Source of the DNA: Chryseobacterium sp. 7
GTDB taxonomy: Bacteria; Bacteroidota; Bacteroidia; Flavobacteriales; Weeksellaceae
NCBI RefSeq assembly: GCF_003663845.1
Contig: NZ_RCCA01000001.1
Coordinates: 434,001-498,000 of the forward strand
Length of the DNA stretch: 64,000 nt
Direction: 5' to 3'
Shown: positions 9,522 through 19,323 of the stretch, one piece after another
Layout: each line of letters starts with the position of its first letter
Position numbering within the stretch: position 1 is the first letter of the stretch
Translations under genes and position numbers: made by a program
Notes under the pieces: generated by a model
What the model was told of the DNA's origin: nothing
What the model saw: only the letters and a program-made list of their open reading frames with translations
Database searches by the model: none

Positions 9522-11753
9522 TTATTTTACTGGTTTGCTTCCCATTACGAATCTCAATTCACCACCATTCATGATATCGCTGTGGTTCAGCTCCCAGCTT
9601 TTGTACTCTTTTCCGTTCAGGAACATTTTCTGTACATAGATATTCTTATCAGATATTTTGTCTGCAACAACCGTAAATGTTTTTCCGTTCTCCAATTTTA
9701 AAGAAGCTTTCGGGAATTGTGGTGCTCCTATGGCATAAACAGGTTTCCCAGGTGTTACAGGATAGAATCCTAATGATGAGAAGATATACCATGCTGACAT
9801 CTGACCACAGTCTTCATTGTTAACGATTCCGTCAGGTTTAGCGGCGTACATATTGTCACGGATATATTTTACCATTTTCTGAGTCTTGTAAGGACTTCCT
9901 GCATAGTTGTACAGGTATGGAACATGATGTCCCGGCTCATCCCCGAATCCTAAAGATCCGATAAATCCTGAGATATCTACGTGCTGTTCTCCTTCCATGT
10001 GAAGCGCTTCAGTGAAGGTTTTATCCAGCTTTTCTTCAAATCCTTTTTTCCCTCCGTACAGATTCATCATTTCATCAATCTGGTGAGGAACAAAGAAATC
10101 ATAAGCCCAGATGTTTCCGGAAACCCAGTGTGGTTGCAGTTTTTTCCAATCATTAAGGGTAAAATCTGCTAAGAATTTTCCATCTTTTTGTCTTGGCCAG
10201 AAGTGGTTATTTTCTTTATTGAAGGTATTCAGAAAGTTCATAGAACGTTTTTTATACACTTCTGATTCTTCTTTTTTACCTAATTTTTCAGCAAGCTGCT
10301 GGATACACCAGTCGTCATATGAATATTCTAATGTTGCAGAAACTGAAGCTCCGTTTTCTGATGGAGTGTAGCCTAACTTGATATAATCATTAAGACCTCC
10401 ACCACCATCGCTACTGCTCATTTTATCCGTTAAAGAAGCATCTTTCATCGCAGCAAATGCTTTTTCAGCATCAATACCCGGAACTCCTTTTGAAATGGCA
10501 TCCCAGATTACCGAAGCACTGTGATAACCCAGCATACAGAAATTATCATATCCGCAAAGTTCCCAGATTGGCATGTGATCTTTACGATCCGTATATCTGC
10601 TGATCAGAGAATTCGCAAATTCTTTTGTATGTTTCTGATCCATAATAGTCAATAATGGATGTGTCGCTCTGAATCCGTCCCAGTAAGAGTAAGTACTGTA
10701 GTTGGTGAACCATTTGGTATTCATATTTTCCTGAGCGGCAACATAGTCACCATTCACGTCCATGTATAAATTTGGTGCAATGAATGTATGATAAACCCCA
10801 GTATAGAAAATTTTTCTCTGATTGTCTGTACCTCCTGTCACCTGGAATCTTCCGATAAGATCTCTCCAAGTCTTTTGTGCTGTTTCTTTTGCTTGTGCAA
10901 AGTTTATATTTTTAGCTTCAGTATCGAAGTTTTCCTGTGCATTTTCTATACTCACGGGAGATAAAGATACTTTTACTTCTATGCTTTCCTGGTCTTCTGT
11001 TGAGAATCTTACAAAAGCTTTAGCATCTTTGGCAAGGGCAATTTTTTCATCGTTTTTGATTTTTCCGTCAGCATAAACGCCGTAAGACTTAAACGGTTTG
11101 GAAAACTCCATTACGAAGTAAGCAAATCGTTTACCTCCCCAGCCATTGCTGTAACAGTACCCTTTGATTTTATTATTGCCTTCCACACTCACTAAAGTAT
11201 GGTAGATGTTTCCGAAGATTTTGTTGGTAGGATCAATAATGATATTGGCTTCGCTACTTTTCGGAAAAGTATATTTATGAAATCCGACTCTTGGGGAAGT
11301 GGTAAGTTCTGCTTTAATTCCGTAGCTGTCCAGCATTACGGAATAATATCCCGGAGACGCTATTTCTTTATCATGCGTAAATTTTGAACGGTAACCCGTT
11401 TCAGGATTTTCTTCAGATCCCGGCACCATTTTCACCTGTCCTACGGTAGGCATTACCAGAATATCTCCAAGGTCTGCCCATCCTGTTCCGCTCAAATGGT
11501 TATGGCTGAATCCCATAATCGTTTTGCTACTGTAGTGATATCCGGAACACCAGTCCCAATCACCGCTTTTCGTATTCTGATCCGGACTTAGCTGTATCAT
11601 CCCGAATGGAGTGGTTGCCCCCGGAAACGTATGCCCATGTCCTCCCGTGCCTATGAATGGATCTACCCAGGATAAAACATCATTTTTATTCTGTTGGGCA
11701 CTGGCTACAGAAATCAGGGTTGTAAAAAAGCAGATTAACAGTTCTTTTTTCAT
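9522..11753 (-). CDS. GH92 family protein with altered catalytic acid position
   Basis: Second GH92 member of the locus, 743 residues with signal peptide (MKKELLICFFTT...ASA). Overall fold motifs are present (GGHGHTFPGATTPFG, HLSGTGWADLGD, NNEDCGQMSAWYIFS). Where the other GH92 of this window has Glu534 in TEGNSW, this protein has Ser545 in VSGNIW, and the first Asp of the GDEDNGQ pair is Asn (NNEDCGQ). A GH92 lacking the acid Glu is expected when the leaving group needs no protonation, as reported for mannose-1-phosphate uncapping members, so it may have a different linkage preference or act on phosphomannosyl groups. This is inference from motifs only. Confidence 0.88.
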   Translation of the reverse strand: MKKELLICFFTTLISVASAQQNKNDVLSWVDPFIGTGGHGHTFPGATTPFGMIQLSPDQNTKSGDWDWCSGYHYSSKTIMGFSHNHLSGTGWADLGDILVMPTVGQVKMVPGSEENPETGYRSKFTHDKEIASPGYYSVMLDSYGIKAELTTSPRVGFHKYTFPKSSEANIIIDPTNKIFGNIYHTLVSVEGNNKIKGYCYSNGWGGKRFAYFVMEFSKPFKSYGVYADGKIKNDEKIALAKDAKAFVRFSTEDQESIEVKVSLSPVSIENAQENFDTEAKNINFAQAKETAQKTWRDLIGRFQVTGGTDNQRKIFYTGVYHTFIAPNLYMDVNGDYVAAQENMNTKWFTNYSTYSYWDGFRATHPLLTIMDQKHTKEFANSLISRYTDRKDHMPIWELCGYDNFCMLGYHSASVIWDAISKGVPGIDAEKAFAAMKDASLTDKMSSSDGGGGLNDYIKLGYTPSENGASVSATLEYSYDDWCIQQLAEKLGKKEESEVYKKRSMNFLNTFNKENNHFWPRQKDGKFLADFTLNDWKKLQPHWVSGNIWAYDFFVPHQIDEMMNLYGGKKGFEEKLDKTFTEALHMEGEQHVDISGFIGSLGFGDEPGHHVPYLYNYAGSPYKTQKMVKYIRDNMYAAKPDGIVNNEDCGQMSAWYIFSSLGFYPVTPGKPVYAIGAPQFPKASLKLENGKTFTVVADKISDKNIYVQKMFLNGKEYKSWELNHSDIMNGGELRFVMGSKPVK

Positions 11754-11880
11754 GATAAGAGAGGTATCGGAGATTTTTGGTTTAAAAGTTGGTTTAAAAA
11801 TAGGAAAACCATTATAAAATTCCCAGTAAATGGGAAAATTAAGATGATTAACCTATTCTCCTAAACTTTATATTACTGTA

Positions 11881-12852
11881 TTAAATTGAATTCTTTTTCA
11901 TAAAATCAATGATTTCTGAGATATATCCAAAGGCAATCGCAACTACGGTATCAGCGGCACCATAATATACTGTTACTTTGTCTCCCTCAGTCAATGCTGC
12001 ACAAGGGAAAACCACATTCGGTACATCTCCTGTCATTTCATACAATTCAGCCGGAGCCAACAGATAAGGCTTCGTTCTGTACAATACTTTTGTAGGGTCT
12101 TCAAGATCAAGCAAAGCTGCTCCCATTGAATATCTGAATCCTCTGCAGGTATTGATCACTCCATGATAGAAAAGCAGCCATCCTTCTTCTGTTTTGATAG
12201 GAACAGGCCCACCTCCGATCTTTGTACACTGCCATGCACTGTCTTCAAAGGGAGTTACTTTCATCACGCAACGGTGCTCACCCCAGTACTTCATATCAGG
12301 GCTGTAGCTGATATAAATATCACCGAAAGGTGTATGTCCGTTATCACTCGGACGGCTCAGCATGGCATATTTACCATTGATTTTTTCAGGGAACAAAACT
12401 CCGTTTCTGTTGAAGGGAAGAAATGCATTTTCGCACTGAAAAAATTCTTTAAAATCAAAAGTATACCCAATTCCGATGGTAGGACCATTGTATCCGTTAC
12501 ACCATGTAATCCAGTAGCGGTCTTCAATGAAGGTTACGCGGGGATCATATTTGTAATCGGATTCAATCATATCCGTATTTCCAGCCTGCATTTCAATAGG
12601 ATCATGATTGATATCCCAATTGATTCCGTCTTTACTGAAACCAGCAAAAATATTCATCTGTACTGCCTTGTTGTCACAACGGAATACTCCGGCAAATCCG
12701 TCTTCAAAAGGAATCACGGCACTGTTGAATATACTGTTGGATGTTGGTATCGCGTATCTGTTAATGATCGGGTTTTCGGAAAACCTCCACATGATATCAT
12801 TGCAACCTTCCGGGCGATCCTGCCAAGGGATCATTACTGATTGAGCTGTCAT
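11881..12852 (-). CDS. GH130 beta-1,4-mannosyl-GlcNAc phosphorylase-like
   Basis: Cytoplasmic inverting phosphorylase of family GH130, 323 residues without signal peptide. YDPRVT with Asp103 corresponds to the catalytic Asp of the Bacteroides N-glycan enzyme (Asp104 in UhgbMP), and FYHGV and YYGAADT near the C-terminus are typical GH130 blocks. In an N-glycan locus the expected reaction is Man-beta-1,4-GlcNAc plus phosphate to mannose-1-phosphate plus GlcNAc. It lies 30 nt after the MFS transporter gene, which plausibly imports the disaccharide. A mannosyl-glucose phosphorylase activity is the alternative within the family; the neighbours favour N-glycan use. Confidence 0.9.
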   Translation of the reverse strand: MTAQSVMIPWQDRPEGCNDIMWRFSENPIINRYAIPTSNSIFNSAVIPFEDGFAGVFRCDNKAVQMNIFAGFSKDGINWDINHDPIEMQAGNTDMIESDYKYDPRVTFIEDRYWITWCNGYNGPTIGIGYTFDFKEFFQCENAFLPFNRNGVLFPEKINGKYAMLSRPSDNGHTPFGDIYISYSPDMKYWGEHRCVMKVTPFEDSAWQCTKIGGGPVPIKTEEGWLLFYHGVINTCRGFRYSMGAALLDLEDPTKVLYRTKPYLLAPAELYEMTGDVPNVVFPCAALTEGDKVTVYYGAADTVVAIAFGYISEIIDFMKKNSI

Positions 12853-12882
12853 AAAGTATTTTTTACTTTTTATTTTTAATTA

Positions 12883-14184
12883 TTATGAATTGATTTGTTG
12901 TTCTTTCTGATTTTCAGGATGCGGGAAAGGAACGAATAAGGTGACCAAAAATGCAGGAATAGTGGCGATCAATACCCAGATAAAGAACATTTTGTACCCG
13001 ATCCAGTCACTGATCATTCCGCTGAACATTCCGGGAATCATTACACCAAGGTTCATGATTCCTGTTGCAAATGCGTAATGGGCTGTTTTGTGTTTTCCGG
13101 GGGCAATCTGCTGCATCATGTAGAGCATTAATCCTACAAAACCAAATCCATATCCGAAATATTCTACTACTACGGCAATTCCTACCGGTAAAAGGGTAGC
13201 CGGCTGATAGTGCGCTAATAATGCATAAACCACAAAAGGAATATTGAATGCACAGCACAGCCATATCAGAGATCTTTTCAATCCGCGGGCTGAGATAAAA
13301 TATCCTGCCAGAACAGATCCTAAGATAAATGCTGCAGAACCGTATGTTCCGTAAATAAGTCCGATATCTGAAGTAGATAATCCTAATCCTCCTGACGTTC
13401 TTGGAGCTTTAAAAAATAAAGGAGCAATTTTGATCGCAAATCCTTCCGCAAAACGATACAGAATAATGAAGAGTATACACCACAGAATTTTCTTTTTGGT
13501 AAAGAAAGAGGTAATGACTTCCAATAATTCCTGACGGACATTTCCAGCTGTTTTCTCTTCTTTCTGCTCTTCTTTGCTTTCTTTCGGCAGAATAAAATAG
13601 TGGTAAATAGCCAATACAAAAAACAGTAATGCATAGATCACCATAATGATCATCCAGGCATGTATAACGCCTTTTGTTTTTTCTAAAACACCAGCGAAAT
13701 AAACCAGTGCTCCACTGCTGATAATCTTGGCCAAATTGTAAAATGCACCCTGCCAGCCAATATATTTCGCCTGCTCTTTATTGGTAAGAAAACCAATATA
13801 CGTTCCGTCTGCTACCACATCATGGGTAGCTCCACAAAATGCCACTACTGCAAAAAGCGCAATACTGTATTTGAAAAAATCATGCATTGGCAGGCTTAAG
13901 GCTACTAATGCGAACAGAATTCCTATGGCAAACTGAGTAAAAACAACAAAGAATTTTTTGGTTTTATAGATCTCGAGAAACGGGCTCCAAAGAGGCTTCA
14001 GTGTCCAGGAGAACATCACAAGGGCTGTCCAGAATGTAATCTGTGCATCCGAAACACCCATATCTTTATACATGATTCCTGAAACCGCATTAATGGTTAC
14101 AAAGGGAACACCCATTGCAAAATATAATGTGGAAATCCAGAGAATTGGCTGGATCCTGCGGGTTTCGGAGTTGTTTTTTCCCAT
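12883..14184 (-). CDS. MFS sugar transporter (likely Man-GlcNAc importer)
   Basis: Inner-membrane major facilitator protein with about 12 hydrophobic segments, 433 residues from the chosen start. An upstream in-frame ATG at 14223 would add 13 residues (MRCSLLFG...), but it lies inside a long inverted repeat and the family-like N-terminus begins MGKNNSETRR, so 14184 is preferred. A Lys/Glu-rich cytoplasmic loop (KESKEEQKEEKTAG) separates the two halves. Gene order MFS-GH130 resembles known N-glycan disaccharide use loci in Bacteroides. It belongs to the same minus-strand run as SusCD, with a 173-nt leader containing a hairpin after susD. Confidence 0.85.
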   Translation of the reverse strand: MGKNNSETRRIQPILWISTLYFAMGVPFVTINAVSGIMYKDMGVSDAQITFWTALVMFSWTLKPLWSPFLEIYKTKKFFVVFTQFAIGILFALVALSLPMHDFFKYSIALFAVVAFCGATHDVVADGTYIGFLTNKEQAKYIGWQGAFYNLAKIISSGALVYFAGVLEKTKGVIHAWMIIMVIYALLFFVLAIYHYFILPKESKEEQKEEKTAGNVRQELLEVITSFFTKKKILWCILFIILYRFAEGFAIKIAPLFFKAPRTSGGLGLSTSDIGLIYGTYGSAAFILGSVLAGYFISARGLKRSLIWLCCAFNIPFVVYALLAHYQPATLLPVGIAVVVEYFGYGFGFVGLMLYMMQQIAPGKHKTAHYAFATGIMNLGVMIPGMFSGMISDWIGYKMFFIWVLIATIPAFLVTLFVPFPHPENQKEQQINS

Positions 14185-14206
14185 ATTTAAAAATAAGATT
14201 CCAAAT

Positions 14207-14332
14207 AAAAGAGAACATCTCAAACATTCATTCAGGCTAAAAAACGAAACTATAAATTTTTTGGAGATTCTACTCTATTCTCCTGCCTTAATGAATGTAT
14301 CAAATAAAAATCTGATGTTGAGATGTCTCTTT
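14207..14332 (-). repeat. Long imperfect inverted repeat in susD-MFS intergenic region
   Basis: Arm 14207-14237 and arm 14285-14332 pair along CATTCATT/AATGAATG, AGGC/GCCT and GAGATG/CATCTC blocks, with a bulge of about 19 nt in the second arm and a loop of about 47 nt. In the mRNA it would form a large stem between susD and the transporter. Such structures commonly set lower expression of genes after susCD or protect the susCD mRNA. It is not followed by a T-run on the minus strand. Confidence 0.6.
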
Positions 14333-14357
14333 ATTAATGAGTGATTCTGAATATTTT

Positions 14358-15980
14358 TTATTTCTTATCCCACCATAGCTTAGTACCTCCGGTATCTGGA
14401 CCATTAAGCATCTGTGCAGCCTGCTGGTAATTATATAATGACGTTTTGGTATCAATAGTGAAAGGAATTCTTCTGATCATTGCTTCTGTATTGATAGCTC
14501 CGCCGCTGTCATTTTTTCTTACTTTGAAAAGAATCGGATATCCTGTTCTTCTCTGCTCTGCCCATGCTTCTGGCCCGTTCGGATAAAGAGAAAGCCATTT
14601 CTGAGTAATGATTCTTTCTAATTTTCTTTCATTGGTATCTCCGTTGTTCCATGCAATAGTAATGGTACTTAGCTGAGGATGTCCTAAAGCGATATTATTG
14701 TCTGCATTTTTCGGATCTACATAAGGTGCTTCTGTAGAGGTGTTATCAGCAAGATAAGTGGCAACGCTTGCACTTTTACCCCATTCTCCGAAAGACTGCT
14801 GAACCCCGGTAGTATAGTTAGTCTGAATATCACCTGCTCCTGTATATCCTCTCAAGGCAGCTTCTGCTTTTAGAAACCAAGTTTCTGCAGCGGTGAATAA
14901 TTTCATTTTACCATCAGTTCCTGAGAAATAATCTCCGCTGGCAGATTTTGCCTGTGGCTGAGAGAATCCCCCATACGTTGATTTACCATTTAATAAATCA
15001 ATTCCCTGGCGTATTCCTATATATTTCCCCTGAAGGCTTGGATCCGATGCAGGAATAGCATATGCAGGAAGTCTTGGATCATTGTATCCGTTCATGTAAG
15101 CCATCAAAGGTGCTCCGATCAAACAGTCTCCCCATGAATAAATGATAAAGCTTAATTCTGACTGTCCTACACTAATTAAAGCATTATCTGCATTATCAGT
15201 AATCAATCCCGCAGATGAAGCCAATGCCTCTTCTGCATATTGTTTTGATTTCACAGGATCAGCATAGCTCATTCTCATGGCTAATCTCAGCTTTAATGAA
15301 TTGGCAAATTTTGCCCATTGTGCCATATTTCCACCGTAAACTAAATCTGCTCTTTTCAATGCAGCTTTATCACCTTCATTTCCAGTAGCAGGCATATTCT
15401 GTATTTTTTGCAAATCTGTAATAGCCACAGTAAGGTCATTGATAAAGTTTTGATAGGCATCTTGCTGAGAATCAAAATCTGTTACCCCGTTTGCATTGGG
15501 TGTTTCATATTTGCTGTATACTACCGGACCGTGATTGTCTGATACTCTTGCCGCTGTGATTACCTTTAAGATCTTTTTAACGGCAAATGTTCCTGTAAAA
15601 TCTATTCCCGGATAAAAGTTTTTAGCGGCGTTATCAATGATGATAGAATAATTGAAAATATCCTGCTGCCTTGCAATAATCCTGTTATTCCACCCATCCA
15701 TCATAAAATAGGTCATATTGTTCTTACCACCATTAAACTGGGTTGCAGTACTGAACATACCACTGAACATATCCGCACTTAGATTGGGATACAGTTGGTA
15801 ATCTGACTGAAGACCTCTTTGAAGGGATTTTAAGGGATTAACAACCGCGTTGTAATCCGCATACATGTTTTCAGGATTCCCTAGCTTTTCCTGATTATAC
15901 TGATCTAGATCACCGCATCCGGAAGCAGTCATCAAGACTGCCGCACCCAATACCAGTGTTTTAATATTATTGAATTTCAT
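14358..15980 (-). CDS. SusD-like outer-membrane glycan-binding lipoprotein
   Basis: Surface lipoprotein that captures the glycan and acts as the lid of the SusC transporter. 540 residues; the N-terminus ends in the lipobox LMTASGCGD (lipidated Cys near residue 22). The YNAVVNPLKSLQRG start and the AEAALRGY segment with TPR-like helices fit the SusD-like_2/RagB branch rather than classical SusD. The C-terminal part has NERKLERIITQKWLSLYPNGPEAWAEQRR, the conserved RagB/SusD block. It sits 10 nt after susC in the same operon. Confidence 0.92.
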   Translation of the reverse strand: MKFNNIKTLVLGAAVLMTASGCGDLDQYNQEKLGNPENMYADYNAVVNPLKSLQRGLQSDYQLYPNLSADMFSGMFSTATQFNGGKNNMTYFMMDGWNNRIIARQQDIFNYSIIIDNAAKNFYPGIDFTGTFAVKKILKVITAARVSDNHGPVVYSKYETPNANGVTDFDSQQDAYQNFINDLTVAITDLQKIQNMPATGNEGDKAALKRADLVYGGNMAQWAKFANSLKLRLAMRMSYADPVKSKQYAEEALASSAGLITDNADNALISVGQSELSFIIYSWGDCLIGAPLMAYMNGYNDPRLPAYAIPASDPSLQGKYIGIRQGIDLLNGKSTYGGFSQPQAKSASGDYFSGTDGKMKLFTAAETWFLKAEAALRGYTGAGDIQTNYTTGVQQSFGEWGKSASVATYLADNTSTEAPYVDPKNADNNIALGHPQLSTITIAWNNGDTNERKLERIITQKWLSLYPNGPEAWAEQRRTGYPILFKVRKNDSGGAINTEAMIRRIPFTIDTKTSLYNYQQAAQMLNGPDTGGTKLWWDKK

Positions 15981-15990
15981 TTTCGTTAAA

Positions 15991-18948
15991 TTAGAAGTTA
16001 GCCTTTAATGATAGTCCGATTGAGCGGGTAACCGGCAGTCCGAATGAATCTACCCCAACCCCACCAGGTGTATTTCCTGATACTTGTTCCGGATCAAACG
16101 GTGCTTTTTTATAGAAGAAAAACAAATTGGTTCCCACCAAGCTTACCGTTGCATTTCTCATATATTTTGATTGGATATCAAAGCTGTATGAGATGGATGC
16201 CTGACGTAAACGTACCGTTGTAGCACTGTATAAATAAGCCTCATCAATTCCAGTCCCAATACCACCGGCACCACCTGTTCTTTTATAATATGCTTTTGCA
16301 TCGGTAACTCCGTTATAAGCCTGTCCTGCCAGAGGTGTTCCCGGAGCATATACTGCGTTTGGAATGGATACTCCACCAGCATCTCTTGCATCAGCTGTCG
16401 CCTGGCTTACTCCGTACAAATCATTTGCTTTTTCAGTAAGAGACAATACTTTACCTCCGAATTTACCATCGATAAGGAAAGATATTCCCAGTTTACCAAT
16501 ATTAAAAGAGTTATTAAAACCTAGAATAAACTTAGGGTTTGGATTACCCAAATATTGAGGATCACCTGTAGTACCCAATGGAACTCCATTTTCATCTACT
16601 AAAACACGTCCCTGATCATCTCTTTTGAATTTAACTCCGTAAAGATCTCCAAAAGATCCTCCCAGTCTCAATTTTGTGAAATCTCCACCACCCGTTAATG
16701 AGAAAAGCTGGTTTTCTGATATTGGCAGGCTTGATGGAAATAATTCAACAATTGTATTTTTGTTTGCAGAAGCATTTATTGTAGTTGTCCAGCCAAATTT
16801 CTCTGTCCCAAAAACTTTGTATGATAAAGAGGCTTCAAAACCTGTATTGCGTATTTTCCCCGCATTAATATAATATGAACCTGATGGAATTCCTCCAAAG
16901 TTAGATCCAATCGTTGTCTCCAACAACTGATTGCTGGCATTAGAGTTATAATAAGTAAGATCGAAATTTAATCTGTTGCTGAACATTCTCAACTCAGTTC
17001 CTGCCTCAAACGTTTTATTAAGTTCCGGACGAGGAATAAGGTCTGGGCGACTGGTAACAAATGAACTTTTCGGATATACAATAGTTCCTGCATCTACTCC
17101 ATAAGAATAGGCATTATAATAGGCAACCATTGCATTAGAAATATTAGCTGGTAATCCTAACCCTACAGTTGCATAAGAACCTCTTACTTTCCAGAAATTA
17201 ATCACTTCCGGAAGTTTAAAGATAGAAGATAAGATCGCATTCGCTCCTACAGACTCATAATCAAATCCGCTTCTTCCTGTTAATGCCAAAGTGGAATCCC
17301 AATCGTTTCTAAAGGTCATATCTACATAAAACATATTCTTATATCCTACTGAAGCACTTGCAAAAACTGATCGCACCTGTTTTTTCAGGTTCCAGTAGAT
17401 ATTATGATATCCATCTCCCGGGCTTCGGTCTACATTCCATTGCAGGTTGTTTATTGCAAACAAATTAGGATTGGACAGATAAGCATTATCAATCTGTGTT
17501 ACTTTATTACTTGTAGTATTCACACTTCCTCCAACGGTAAAGTCTAAAGAAATTGATTCGCTTAATTTTGGACTACCAATCAATAAAACGTCACCATAAG
17601 TAGACGAATTTTCGTATACGTTTTTAAGGATTCTTCCGTTTTGTCCTCCTGCCAATAAACTTGGCGCTGAATAAGCCGAAATATCACGCTGGCTGTCTGA
17701 ACTGTTCCAGCTATAATTACCTCTTACTCGCGCAGTTAACCATGGATTAATCTCATAAGACAATGAAACAGCGCTGTATGCATTTTTATTTTTAACCGTA
17801 ACCGCATTTCTGTTTAAAATCCAATATGGATTTTGAGTTTCCGGGTTTCCTTTGAAACTTCCGTCAGGCTTTACTTCCCACCAATTTTGGGCAGGTAAAA
17901 GTCTCTTTTTATCTATGAAAGAGTAGCTATCCGGTCCATATTGATCGAAATCTACCCCTCTCGGCAGCCAGTATAAACTTGCTAAAGGAGAGAAAGATGC
18001 CCCTGGAGTCTGTCTGTTTTTACTGTCCTGTAAGGAACCAATGAAGTTAGCATCCAATGTCAGTTTATCATCAAGAAACTTACTTGAGTTTCTGAATGAC
18101 ACGTTATACTGATCAAAATAAGACATTGGGATCACCCCTTTATTGGTCGTATTTCCAATGGAAAAATAGTTGGTTGATTTTTCGTTTCCGGATTGGAAAG
18201 AAAGACTGTTCACCCAAGTTGTTCCGGTTTGCAGAAAATCTTTAACGTAGTCCTTCGAACTTCCTTTTGCTCCCCAGCTCTCAATATTATTTCCTGGAGA
18301 TTGAGTAGGATCGGATGGATCATAAGATAAATAACTATGCTGCAGTTTGGGTAAGCTATAGGCTCTTTCAACCGTTAAACTCGAGCTATAAGAGATAGAG
18401 CTCTTACCTATTTTCCCTTTTCTTGTGGTAATCAAAATAGCTCCATTTCCACCTGCAGAACCGTATAATGCTGATGCTGATGCTCCTTTCAGGAAGTTGA
18501 TGCTCTCAATATCATCAGGATTAATAGAACTCAGTACATCTCCCGGATCCGGCATATTGGAATACTGACTTATATCCGCAGATTTTCCTGTTCCGTTGAT
18601 AATAGGAATTCCATCCACTACATACAAGGGCTGGCTGTTTGATACAGACTTATTCCCTCTCATAATTACCCTTACGGAACTACCTACACCATTGGTTCTG
18701 TTGATTTGTACATTGGAAACTTTTCCATTGATCGAATTTAATAGATTGGGAGTTTTCACTTCTGTAAGCTCATCTCCACCAATCTGCTGACTGGAATACG
18801 TCAAAGAGCGGGCCTGCCTTTTTATTCCCAAAGAGGTCACTACGACCTCCTCAATACTGTTTGTCTTCGTAGTATCGGCTGATTTTTTCTCCTGTGCATT
18901 CGCAGAAATTGAAAAAACGAACAGAACGGGTATAACTGCTTTTCTCAT
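15991..18948 (-). CDS. SusC-like TonB-dependent transporter
   Basis: Outer-membrane beta-barrel importing oligosaccharides with SusD, energised by TonB. 985 residues: signal peptide to about residue 19 (ANAQ), TonB box-like EEVVVTS at about 33-39, plug domain with GGNGAILITTRKGK, then a 22-strand barrel ending in the expected aromatic residue (KANF). The usual N-terminal carboxypeptidase-regulatory-like domain is missing, so the plug follows almost directly after the signal peptide. It is the first gene of the glycan operon after the AraC terminator. Confidence 0.93.
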   Translation of the reverse strand: MRKAVIPVLFVFSISANAQEKKSADTTKTNSIEEVVVTSLGIKRQARSLTYSSQQIGGDELTEVKTPNLLNSINGKVSNVQINRTNGVGSSVRVIMRGNKSVSNSQPLYVVDGIPIINGTGKSADISQYSNMPDPGDVLSSINPDDIESINFLKGASASALYGSAGGNGAILITTRKGKIGKSSISYSSSLTVERAYSLPKLQHSYLSYDPSDPTQSPGNNIESWGAKGSSKDYVKDFLQTGTTWVNSLSFQSGNEKSTNYFSIGNTTNKGVIPMSYFDQYNVSFRNSSKFLDDKLTLDANFIGSLQDSKNRQTPGASFSPLASLYWLPRGVDFDQYGPDSYSFIDKKRLLPAQNWWEVKPDGSFKGNPETQNPYWILNRNAVTVKNKNAYSAVSLSYEINPWLTARVRGNYSWNSSDSQRDISAYSAPSLLAGGQNGRILKNVYENSSTYGDVLLIGSPKLSESISLDFTVGGSVNTTSNKVTQIDNAYLSNPNLFAINNLQWNVDRSPGDGYHNIYWNLKKQVRSVFASASVGYKNMFYVDMTFRNDWDSTLALTGRSGFDYESVGANAILSSIFKLPEVINFWKVRGSYATVGLGLPANISNAMVAYYNAYSYGVDAGTIVYPKSSFVTSRPDLIPRPELNKTFEAGTELRMFSNRLNFDLTYYNSNASNQLLETTIGSNFGGIPSGSYYINAGKIRNTGFEASLSYKVFGTEKFGWTTTINASANKNTIVELFPSSLPISENQLFSLTGGGDFTKLRLGGSFGDLYGVKFKRDDQGRVLVDENGVPLGTTGDPQYLGNPNPKFILGFNNSFNIGKLGISFLIDGKFGGKVLSLTEKANDLYGVSQATADARDAGGVSIPNAVYAPGTPLAGQAYNGVTDAKAYYKRTGGAGGIGTGIDEAYLYSATTVRLRQASISYSFDIQSKYMRNATVSLVGTNLFFFYKKAPFDPEQVSGNTPGGVGVDSFGLPVTRSIGLSLKANF

Positions 18949-19323
18949 AAGGTTTAGATTCGTTAGATTTAATTGAGAATCAGTGACATTACTTTATTTT
19001 TCAATACAAAAAAAATTATTGTTTTTTTCAGCAAAAAATTGCCGTTTATGTATTAAATTATTTAAAGTTTTGTTAAGATTTAATTCACATTCACAAATCT
19101 AAATTTTGTAACCAGTCTGATATAATACTATTTTATCATAAAACGATATTATTTTTTCAGCAATTTTATTTAAACCCGATTAAACCTCTAAATACCAACA
19201 AAATACACCTGATTAAATTCTATCAGAAAAAGAGGATTTATCTTACTTTTTTAACAAAAAAACCGGGTAGTTATACCCGGTTTTGTCTTTTATTTTGCAG
19301 TAAAAATGAATTTTTAAAAAATA
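18949..19323 (-). promoter_or_regulatory. susC upstream region with a possible -7 box
   Basis: This 375-nt gene-free stretch is very AT-rich. On the minus strand TAGATTTG at 19094-19101 matches the TAnnTTTG -7 box and would give a leader of about 140 nt before susC; no good -33 TTG lies at 17-23 nt, as expected for an activator-dependent promoter. The right end holds the araC terminator. I see no small gene here. Confidence 0.4.
19258..19283 (-). terminator. Intrinsic terminator of the PUL araC gene
   Basis: Perfect stem AAAACCGGGTA / TACCCGGTTTT with a GTTA loop. On the minus strand it is followed by a run of T. It lies 40 nt after the araC stop and separates araC from the susC transcript. 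Confidence 0.85.

Noticed and set aside
12163..12840. 225-codon plus-strand open frame opposite GH130
   Set aside because: Antisense to a clear GH130 gene; the protein has no family-like pattern and no promoter.
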